Both the position numbers and the translations under genes were made by a program. The notes under the pieces were generated by a model, which was not told the origin of the DNA, did no database searches, and saw nothing but the letters and a program-made list of their open reading frames with translations. A stretch of 64,000 bases of DNA, taken from Lineus longissimus (taxonomy: Eukaryota; Nemertea; Pilidiophora; Heteronemertea; Lineidae). Below are positions 32,473 through 40,220 of the stretch, piece by piece. Location: positions 1,924,001 through 1,988,000 of the forward strand of contig NC_088319.1 in NCBI RefSeq assembly GCF_910592395.1, written 5' to 3'. Each line of letters begins with the position of its first letter. Position 1 is the first letter of the stretch.

Positions 32473-33624
32473 TCATTTCAATGATTTGATATCAGAAACT
32501 GGTAACCATTCATTGAACTTATCACTGTAACCCTTCCACTTCACTAATCCGTATTTCTTGCCTTTACTGGTCTTGTACCTTAGGATTTTCTCGATCTTGT
32601 ACTCTAGCTGGTCAGGATTAGGAACATAGCTCAATTCCTCTTCATAGAAATATCCTTGAATTTCTTCTTTGTGGTAATCCTCAAGCTGGTAGACGATAGG
32701 GTGAGTAAATATGATCTGTTTGATTTGGAACACCTCCTCAGTGTAGTTGGGCATGTAACCTTTACCGAAAATGGACTTGTACTTTGAAATTCTTACACTG
32801 TCACCTACTTTGTACTTTGGATCACCAAATGTCTCTTTGAGGTGAAGACCGTAAAGATTGTACCACACTGTTCCTTCGTTTTCCATCTTTCTGGCGTCTA
32901 CAGGTTTCATACCTATTGATGAGTGAAATGTGTTATTGTAGCCGCTGACCAGGTCATCCAGAACATCAATCCACTTGTCAGTCTCCTTAGCGGTGAAATA
33001 ACGCCACATTTTTTCTTTAAGGGTTCTATTGAATCTCTCTACTACTGCTGCCTTCTTATCAGATTTTGTGGAGAACCATTCTATGTCATTTTCTGTTAAG
33101 AGTTCCTTGAAGTGTTTGTTGTAAAATTCTTTACCGTCATCAAACTGGATTTTCGTTGGTTTTGCTTCCTCAAATATCACTTTAAATGCATCTCTGATTT
33201 CTTCTCCCCTCTTACTCTTAACTGCTAGAGCCCAAGAAAAACGACTAAATAGATCTATGACTGTTAAAATGAATCTGAAACCCTTATTCTGTTTATCAAA
33301 TTTTTGCATGTCAACCAGATCAGCTTGCCATTGTTGATCGATGTACGATACCATTGTCTTCCTGAAGGTGAATTTCTTAATGGCCGGTTTGTGTAGTTGG
33401 TGAGTTGGTAGTGTTTCTAGAAATTCTTTCACTTCTTTTTTTTTAATAAGTTTTCCTGAGCGGGACTTTGTCCCTAACAACGAAGTTGTGCTCTGCTCTC
33501 GTGACGAAGTCATATCTTCCTTGACCTGTTTCCAGATTTTACTCAAAGAACTGTAAGCCACAGGACTCTCAGGGTTGTAGTACAAATCCCTTAGATACTG
33601 CTGTGTGTCATCCTTTACATTCAT
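32473..33624 (-). CDS. Retroviral-type integrase with C-terminal chromodomain
   Basis: 383 residues, ATG at 33624 in a CATTTAAATG palindrome shared with the ATPase. DDE core: Asp in WQADLVDM, Asp in IQFDDGKEF, Glu in VVERFNRTLKEK, matching the Polinton/retroviral rve domain. The C-terminus (YKIEKILRYK to WKGYSDKFNEWLP) is a chromodomain, expected to guide insertion to chromatin. A complex of double-hairpin repeats (33462-33512) sits in frame near the N-terminus. The catalytic residues are intact. Confidence 0.95.
   Translation of the reverse strand: MNVKDDTQQYLRDLYYNPESPVAYSSLSKIWKQVKEDMTSSREQSTTSLLGTKSRSGKLIKKKEVKEFLETLPTHQLHKPAIKKFTFRKTMVSYIDQQWQADLVDMQKFDKQNKGFRFILTVIDLFSRFSWALAVKSKRGEEIRDAFKVIFEEAKPTKIQFDDGKEFYNKHFKELLTENDIEWFSTKSDKKAAVVERFNRTLKEKMWRYFTAKETDKWIDVLDDLVSGYNNTFHSSIGMKPVDARKMENEGTVWYNLYGLHLKETFGDPKYKVGDSVRISKYKSIFGKGYMPNYTEEVFQIKQIIFTHPIVYQLEDYHKEEIQGYFYEEELSYVPNPDQLEYKIEKILRYKTSKGKKYGLVKWKGYSDKFNEWLPVSDIKSLK
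33462..33512 (-). repeat. Compound hairpin cluster in the integrase gene
   Basis: Contains GGGAC-TTT-GTCCC, AAC-GAA-GTT and TGAC-GAA-GTCA in series, each self-complementary. Confidence 0.85.
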
Positions 33625-33631
33625 TTAAATG
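33622..33631. promoter_or_regulatory. Shared start-codon palindrome CATTTAAATG
   Basis: The integrase ATG (minus strand) and ATPase ATG (plus strand) form the two ends of one 10-bp palindrome, with only TTAA between them. Both fit the TAAATG motif seen at most genes of the element. Confidence 0.85.
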
Positions 33632-34249
33632 AGTGAAGTATTTATTTACGAGCCACACAATATGTTAATTTCTGGTGTTACCAATTGTGGCAAGACATAT
33701 TTTGCCCTTGACCTCTTAGAAAAGGAGTATCGGCACAAGTTCCAGAACATAGTCATTTTCTGTCCAACATATTTCAACAATAAGACATATGAAAGGAAAT
33801 GGATTTACCAAGACAAGAACGTCTACATAGTTAATCCCGAAGCTGTGGCCAGTAATTTGGACCTTGTGCTTCAGTTTGCTACTCTGACCTTTGCTGGTTC
33901 TAACACATTATTCCTCATTGATGACTGTGCTAATTTGAGAGACACAAAAAAGAAGGTGTCCGAGTTATGTAATCTTGCCTTTTCCGGCAGGCACTACAAT
34001 CTCACTGTTTGGTTACTAGTTCAGAAGTACAATTCAGTTGTCAAGGACTACAGAGAGAACATAAGAATTTTAGTATTATTTTTTAATAAGGATGAATCAG
34101 CCATGAAAGATGCCTTAGAAGAAAACAGTGTTATTCCTAAGGAGAAAAGACAGTACTACATAGAAGAACTTAAGATGAAAAAAGGATCAAAACTGATCAT
34201 TAGACTACAACATCCATTTGGATTTACTCTTTCACATCAAAAATCTTAG
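33629..34249 (+). CDS. FtsK/HerA-type genome-packaging ATPase
   Basis: 206 residues, ATG at 33629, diverging from the integrase with four bases between start codons. Walker A is SGVTNCGKTYF (about residues 15-25) and Walker B is LFLIDDC (about 95). Length and motifs fit the packaging ATPase of Polintons and related viruses, which drives DNA into the capsid. The frame is intact. Confidence 0.95.
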   Translation: MSEVFIYEPHNMLISGVTNCGKTYFALDLLEKEYRHKFQNIVIFCPTYFNNKTYERKWIYQDKNVYIVNPEAVASNLDLVLQFATLTFAGSNTLFLIDDCANLRDTKKKVSELCNLAFSGRHYNLTVWLLVQKYNSVVKDYRENIRILVLFFNKDESAMKDALEENSVIPKEKRQYYIEELKMKKGSKLIIRLQHPFGFTLSHQKS

Positions 34250-34263
34250 TCCCGCTTCTGATT

Positions 34264-34328
34264 GAGCTATGCTCTCAGGACTGTGTCCGATCATCAGGAC
34301 TGTGCCCGATCATCAGGACTGTGTCCGA
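34264..34328 (-). repeat. Double-hairpin repeat with short tandem tail
   Basis: GAGC-TAT-GCTC followed by three related GGACTGTG[TC]CCGATCA units, between the convergent ATPase and membrane-protein genes. Confidence 0.85.
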
Positions 34329-34771
34329 TCAGTTGTCTTAGTCTTTCTAACCCTAGTAAAATAATAAATTATTAACCCTAAACCACTAAGTCCTAGGATA
34401 ATCCATAGGTACTCGTATTTCTTCATTTCATCACTAGGTTGGTAGTAATCACTTAATTGTGGTCGCTGAGGTAGTACAATAGTTCTTTCTGGATGTAAAT
34501 GATTGTAAACAGTAAGTGCTGAATCAGTATTGTTAAAATCAATAGAAGCGTCTCTTTCTCTCTTTAATTCAAGGTTAACAAAGTCAATAGTACTCTTTCT
34601 ATGCTCCTCCCATTCGGTTGAAGCTTTTTGTAATTGCTCCTGAGCCAAATCATGTCTTTTCACTTCAGTCTCATAGCCATTCTTGTCTAGTTTTTTAAAA
34701 AGGTAACCGGATCCAGTGAATGCTAATCCATTGATTATTGCAGATCCAAATAACATGCCAATGCCAGCCAT
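34313..34771 (-). CDS. Small Polinton membrane protein
   Basis: 152 residues, ATG at 34771 in ATTAAATGG. A hydrophobic N-terminus (GIGMLFGSAIINGLAFTGSGY), a charged middle and a C-terminal membrane segment (WIILGLSGLGLIIYYF) with a basic tail. It is located between capsid and packaging genes, so it is likely a virion membrane or entry-related component; function not established. Confidence 0.65.
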   Translation of the reverse strand: MAGIGMLFGSAIINGLAFTGSGYLFKKLDKNGYETEVKRHDLAQEQLQKASTEWEEHRKSTIDFVNLELKRERDASIDFNNTDSALTVYNHLHPERTIVLPQRPQLSDYYQPSDEMKKYEYLWIILGLSGLGLIIYYFTRVRKTKTTDRTQS

Positions 34772-34793
34772 TTAATTCCAATGAATTTTAATT

Positions 34794-35561
34794 TCAATGA
34801 TGTGTCCCTGAGAGCATAGCTCGAGTTAATACCAATTGGTACTGTACATTATGACCATTAAGATCGATGATTTCACCTTTTTCATCAGTTAAGCGAATAT
34901 TCAGCTTATTGAATCTTGGTTTACAGGGAATTGCTATTGGTTTCTCAAATGTGTATGCTATTAAATCCCCAAAATTAGCTTCCTTTATTGGTCTTGTGGT
35001 TAGCACATCAGATGCTTCACCATTACTTAATACACTATTAGATTCGATTATGTCACAGTGAAAAACAAAATGGTTAATTGGTCTAAAATTGATGGGTTTC
35101 TCGCTTACAACATCATCCTTACTTTTATGGTCTAAAGGGTAAGGCCATTCTGATTTCATGCCAAATAATTCATTACTTTTACTAATAAAATAGATCTGAT
35201 AATGCGCCTCATTTTTTCTCTTTAGGAAGTGTAAGATGGCCTTACCTGTTGGTTCTTCAAGGTCAAATCTGACAGCACCTCTACTCATACTATTTTCTTT
35301 CAACTTATCCGCAAATACTTTTGAAAAGCTCTGTAGGTCATAGAGACCATCTGGTAGCGTAATCTCTGCCACATCAAAACCCTTAACTTTGATTCGGTTA
35401 TTCTCCCTGGCTGCACTTATGTTGTAGAATGTACAAGGTATTACTGCAAAAGTTAAAGTGATGCTACATGCATCCTGAATTTCAGTCTTGAGATTGACTG
35501 TTAAATCACTTGAACTCTGATCTGGATAGTCACTTGAATCTATGTTCATTACAGTAACCAT
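34794..35561 (-). CDS. Minor capsid (penton-type) protein
   Basis: 255 residues, ATG at 35561 in AGTAAATGG. A beta-rich sequence beginning with a DYP.QSS..L motif, with YDLQSFS and a C-terminal NIRLTDEKGEII, typical of the Polinton single jelly-roll minor capsid protein that forms the capsid vertices. Its last residues (TRAMLSG...) are encoded by a double-hairpin repeat at 34802-34825. Confidence 0.85.
   Translation of the reverse strand: MVTVMNIDSSDYPDQSSSDLTVNLKTEIQDACSITLTFAVIPCTFYNISAARENNRIKVKGFDVAEITLPDGLYDLQSFSKVFADKLKENSMSRGAVRFDLEEPTGKAILHFLKRKNEAHYQIYFISKSNELFGMKSEWPYPLDHKSKDDVVSEKPINFRPINHFVFHCDIIESNSVLSNGEASDVLTTRPIKEANFGDLIAYTFEKPIAIPCKPRFNKLNIRLTDEKGEIIDLNGHNVQYQLVLTRAMLSGTHH
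34802..34825 (+). repeat. Partial double-hairpin repeat at the minor-capsid 3' end
   Basis: GTCC then GAGC-ATA-GCTC-GAG; supplies the C-terminal codons of the minor capsid gene. Confidence 0.85.
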
Positions 35562-35618
35562 TTACTTAAGCAAATTTTCGTTTTCAAATTTAGCTTTTAT
35601 CAAATAAGTAAATTATTC

Positions 35619-35855
35619 TTACTTCATAATATTTCTGGGTAGGATTCCTTGATCGTAAAGGTACTCTAATGTTCCATTACTAATAGCTACAGTTCCTCCC
35701 AGTTTAAGAATTTCCTCTAGGTTGGCCTGACTTGGGGGACCAATATTGATTCTCAAGAACCTTTTCAGTAACATAGAGTAACCAATTGTTGTTGATGCCA
35801 ACAGTAAACTTTGATACAGTGTATTTATGATATCTTTCTTTCCTGGTGTATCCAT
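35619..35855 (-). CDS. Small Polinton protein, unknown function
   Basis: 78 residues, ATG at 35855 in ATTAAATGG. Moderately hydrophobic N-terminal half. Position between minor and major capsid genes and the TAAATG start support it as real; no family recognised. Confidence 0.55.
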   Translation of the reverse strand: MDTPGKKDIINTLYQSLLLASTTIGYSMLLKRFLRINIGPPSQANLEEILKLGGTVAISNGTLEYLYDQGILPRNIMK

Positions 35856-35967
35856 TTAATTACTTAGAAAATCACTAGTAAAACTCATTTATCTAGTATT
35901 CAGTATTTAATTTAGTGTTGTACGAACTTTGTTTCAGTGTTGGAGCGAACTTTGTTCTTGCAGCACC

Positions 35968-37224
35968 TCAGTGCTGGAGTGAAGCAATCTGAGAATTCTG
36001 GATGTTTACCTGGGCGTCAGAAACCACGAATATGTGCATTTTGTATGGTCCCTTTCCAGATTTCTTTGTAATAGATAATTGAATACCATCTTTTGTGTTC
36101 TGGAGCTTCTTTCCTGATCCGTGAAGACGATTATCCTCAGAAGTTCTCAGGTCCAACCATAAACCATAGTGATTAGAATCACCATAGTATTTCTCCATGG
36201 TCATGTTACAGTCATGAGTTTTCTTCAAATCTTCAGACATAAAATGTTTCTTGATCTCCTCCCATTGATCCATCATTCTCATTCCTTCTGGGAACACCTG
36301 ATTGGCAACACCCTCTATTGTGATCTGCACTTTACTTATGTTAGGGTTTTCAAACTTCTCTGAATCTCTAGCTCCATCTACATAGTCAGACACAAATAGT
36401 AATAATAATCCTTTAATAGACATTCTTGGAAAGTTGATGTTCTCATTAATTAGTGTTTCATTAGCAGTAACATTGACTGTCTTAAAATGGTCTACCCAAT
36501 CATAAAATATTGAGAATCCAGAATTGTACTTGTTACTCAATTGACTAGCAATCATTTTGTTGGTTACGGTATCATATTCAAAACAAATATTTTCAAGTTT
36601 GTAGCCCATGCTAGCTGTGGTTGTGGTGACTATGATTTCCTCCTTTGGTGCTAAAGTTATTTCAATAATCACATCTTCTTGAATTGGAAACTTGTAAAAT
36701 GGAGCATGATGATGGAATAGTTCAAAATCTAATGGTATTTTGTACTTCTTGTCAAACACTTTCTTTAAAGTCTTTTCATTAGCTGTTTCTCCAGTGACAT
36801 CAGCTTCAGCGACTCCTGATCTTAATTCTCTAAGATTTTTTGACTGAATACCCTGAAAAACTCTATCATTTCTTTCTTCTTCTGTAAACCACAGATCTTT
36901 AAATGTAGAATAATGACTGTATTCGTCAAGGTCAAATATCTGCTCTGTTCCCCACTTAACCACCATCTTTGAAATCAGGTTTCTACCAAGATTATTTACA
37001 ACACTATTTTTAGAATCACCAGAAATGGTTACATCAGCAGACAGATAAAGAGATTTAGGTACAAAGAATGTATTCTCTCGCAATGCCGGTATTCTAACAT
37101 ACAGTGTTTCTTTGGGGTTAGCAGATGAGGGGTTATGAGTAATGATATGATGCTGCCTCTCAGCTTTTAAACCAAGTGGAATCTTATGTGCCCTTTCGGT
37201 ATTTAATAAATATCCTGTTGCCAT
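35968..37224 (-). CDS. Major capsid protein (double jelly-roll type)
   Basis: 418 residues, ATG at 37224, the last gene before the right terminal repeat. Features typical of Polinton major capsid proteins: an N-terminal HHIITHNP region, the YVRIPALREN motif and a beta-rich body with TLAPKEEI. It is the expected size and is placed next to the minor capsid gene. The frame is intact. The start has AAAATG, with a TAAATG 12 bases upstream. Confidence 0.9.
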   Translation of the reverse strand: MATGYLLNTERAHKIPLGLKAERQHHIITHNPSSANPKETLYVRIPALRENTFFVPKSLYLSADVTISGDSKNSVVNNLGRNLISKMVVKWGTEQIFDLDEYSHYSTFKDLWFTEEERNDRVFQGIQSKNLRELRSGVAEADVTGETANEKTLKKVFDKKYKIPLDFELFHHHAPFYKFPIQEDVIIEITLAPKEEIIVTTTTASMGYKLENICFEYDTVTNKMIASQLSNKYNSGFSIFYDWVDHFKTVNVTANETLINENINFPRMSIKGLLLLFVSDYVDGARDSEKFENPNISKVQITIEGVANQVFPEGMRMMDQWEEIKKHFMSEDLKKTHDCNMTMEKYYGDSNHYGLWLDLRTSEDNRLHGSGKKLQNTKDGIQLSITKKSGKGPYKMHIFVVSDAQVNIQNSQIASLQH

Positions 37225-37303
37225 TTTCTATTCATTTACTAGTAAAATTATGTACATGCAGTGAACAGTGCCAACATCATATATCAGGTAAAATGCACGG
37301 AAA

Positions 37304-37578
37304 AAAGCTATTGACGTGTACTTTCTGTTGGAATACAGTAAGTCATGATTACATTAACCCATTGAACTCTAGTATTCCCTCACCATTTCACTGCAACGCT
37401 TCACTGACCATTTCATTGCAACGCTTCACTGGGAATCTCATGAATGATAGAATATATGTATTGTGGTGTCTGGTTCTTAGGGGTTTCTAAGCTAATTTGA
37501 GACAAAAAGGCCTGTAAGGGCTTTTGTTAAAATAGCTTAGAATTACCTAGATTCCTACCACCACAATACATATATTCT
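37304..37578 (-). repeat. Polinton right terminal inverted repeat
   Basis: Complement of 18625-18899. The outer 130 bp (37449-37578) forms the same palindrome, with perfect 20-bp arms at 37449-37468 and 37559-37578. Confidence 0.95.
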
Positions 37579-37584
37579 AACGTG
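37579..37584. other. Polinton target-site duplication, right
   Basis: AACGTG, identical to 18619-18624. Confidence 0.95.
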
Positions 37585-40057
37585 GGCGGAGTCGTAGTCT
37601 GTCGGGATACCAAGTATGGCCTCTAGAATGTAATCTTGATGGCTACTGACAGAAAGATACTGACTGGGATGGACAGGATAAATCAATGGTGCTAGGAGAA
37701 GGCAGTAGACAGATCAGTATTTCACAAGCGGCACCCACACTATGAAGTTAAATTGCCTCGAGGATGCATCATCTCTGTCATGTATTCGTGCCCAAGAATG
37801 TGCTAGAGGGGGATGTGAGAGGATATGCTAAAGTCACTATGAGTTTAAAGAATTGATACCAACTGGGAGGTTTGGTTTGCTGACCAATTATGGTGGGGAT
37901 AAAATGTTGGCCAAAATCAAGATGTCTCTTAGAGGTTTTGGCTGGAGTGGCTGATCCACCCTCAGGGTACTTGGCGAGACAACCTAGACTGACAGCGAAG
38001 TATCAATATCTCTTCTAAAACACCTATAACTAAACGACGAAATCAGATTTTTAACTGCTTTTTGATGGTTTCCGTATTTTGCACTAACCCAAGCGGTAAC
38101 ACCACTTCAGGCGGCAGTAAAGAGGCCCAGTGCATATCAACACTACCACATTGTAACCCAGGTGTTTAAGAATGTAGTTTATGAGAGGGTGACAATTGTT
38201 TTGCTTCTTTCATATTCATCCAGAACAAACATTTTTGAAACGTGATTGAGAAAATTTTGAAAATTATTTTACAGCAAATTTATCAAAATGTAAAAGTAGA
38301 CAAAGTTTTTCGTAACACCTTGTAGCTGTAAAACCCAAGGCAGGAACCGACAGATGGACAATAGCATTTAACATGAGACAATCTGCACTGGTAGAAATAA
38401 TAAAAAGGTGCCTTTTATATGTAAATACATCCATTTTATTACAACAATCATTTATATTTACAGTTCTTATCACATTTCACTACGATTCTGTATGAAAAAT
38501 ACATATTCTGAGATACAGGCCGTTTCCATGGCAACAGCTGAGTAACGTCCAGTTTATCATCACAAACTAATTAACTAATTAACAAAGTTAAGGGTAAAAG
38601 CTAGATATTTCACAGAAATTCTAAAAATAATTTTTTTTCCTTCAAATTACTCTAGTTGTTCACTTCTAACGTCCAGCCAGCTCTTTACATAGTGCACATT
38701 TCTAGGCCCGTAATGGGGTAATTTATAGGCCTTCTTTTCAAGCTTATATTGTCACTGACGCTTCTAGTCAATCAAGTATAGGCCTAATGAAACTCACTCC
38801 CGTCGTGGGCCCCCAAAATGTACACATACACTGGCTTACCACAATGGACGTTGGGCGTGCGAAACTAGAGTAATTTCACGCTACATGTATGGTTCGAGTC
38901 ATAAATTTCTTGGATGATTACCCACAAATCATTCTTGGCCATCACTATTAAAGGCATTTGTCACATAGTTCCTGTTTAGGCAGTGCTACAGGTGATACTT
39001 CCAAAAGTGTACACCGACAGTTGGTGTAATGTTTGTGTACAGTTTCTGATGCAACACAGAGCTGCCCTCTATAGATGATGTCCTATAGCGTCTTGGTCTC
39101 AAAACTCGTTTTCTTTGTTGATACATATTTCTAAATTTCTGGCTTTTCACCACGAGCTTTTGAACTATCTTGAATGCAAATATAACAATGGTCAAATCTA
39201 GTTTGCACTCCACTTCTAACTGTCAAGTTTTAGGTGAAAAAATTGGGCCAATAATGAACACGAGATATACTGCAACTTTGATGATTAAAATCAATCAATC
39301 AATCAATCATTAGAATTCTAATACCGCCCTAACTCGAAGGAACTATCCCTCGAATCTTAATCGCTAAAAACTTGAACATTAACTACGGTCAGGAACAAAA
39401 GTTGAGAGATTTTCAAGAATATGAAACTTGAGTAATATACACATATCAAAATATAGAACATTCAAGAAACAATAACTTTCTAAAATCTTGAGTATAATCA
39501 ACGCTATCAATGATGTACATGAAATATATTGTGACCACACATTGAATGAATATACAGCTACAGTTCTAGTGATGGCATGCTGATGACGTCACCACAGGAA
39601 TATATGCCATTCAGGACGTCAAATTGATGTCATGCGCCCGGCATGCCTCGTCATTGGAGCCAAAATGGAGGTATCGAAAAGTGGCAGCATCAGCGGAGAC
39701 ATTCTTTATAGGTGGCGCACTTCTTGGGCGATGTCAGAAGGGGCCAACATCCAAAGTGGCTGCCCTACTGGTGTCACTACTGACCTCTATACCCCACCTC
39801 AGACATTAATGTTGACGAGATACAAACCAGGTTGTCACTAAAGCATTCTTGACTGCAGTTGATTTCAAATGAGATTTATATATATCTATATATTTACTCT
39901 TGAAACCATACTTCATAACTCTGACAGGAGGAGAAGCGTGCAATAATGTCGATCGCCACTTATGTAGCTTACAGAGTTCCTGTGAGAGGGCAGTTGTTGT
40001 GTGCATCACAAAATGAGCACAATCATTCTACCAATATTTTGAACACATATTTGGATG
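37585..40057. other. Intergenic, no gene seen
   Basis: Host flank of the Polinton. No gene or clear transposon recognised; short microsatellite of ATCA near 39288-39308. Confidence 0.45.
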
Positions 40058-40059
40058 TA

Positions 40060-40218
40060 CAGTGGAACCTCTCTATTAAGGACACCCTCTCTATCAAGGA
40101 CACTAGTTTTGGTCCCAAATTTTGTGTTTCCATTCTGTTTGACTTTAATCAGGACACCTCTCTATTAAGGACTGCACTTGTCAGTCCCGAGGGTGTCCTT
40201 AATAGAGAGGTGCTACTG
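40060..40218. mobile_element. pogo/Tigger-like MITE
   Basis: Ends CAGTGGAACCTCTC and GAGAGGTGCTACTG are inverted; a TA duplication lies at 40058-40059 and 40219-40220. Internal inverted CTCTATTAAGGAC motifs. 159 bp with no coding capacity. Confidence 0.75.
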
Positions 40219-40220
40219 TA

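Larger units (their letters stand above)
18625..37578. mobile_element. Polinton/Maverick, 18,954 bp, both ends present
   Basis: Defined by 275-bp terminal inverted repeats, termini beginning AG, and a 6-bp AACGTG duplication. Gene content is diagnostic: DNA polymerase B, retroviral-type integrase, packaging ATPase, major and minor capsid proteins. Left-half genes run mostly on the plus strand; right-half genes run mostly on the minus strand. Most frames are intact, but the polymerase carries an insertion and the first gene a nonsense codon, so this copy is probably not autonomous. An adenain-type maturation protease was not recognised. Confidence 0.97.

Noticed and set aside
20725-34825. CRISPR array
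   Set aside because: The short palindromic repeats are irregularly spaced, in both orientations and inside genes, and the genome is eukaryotic.
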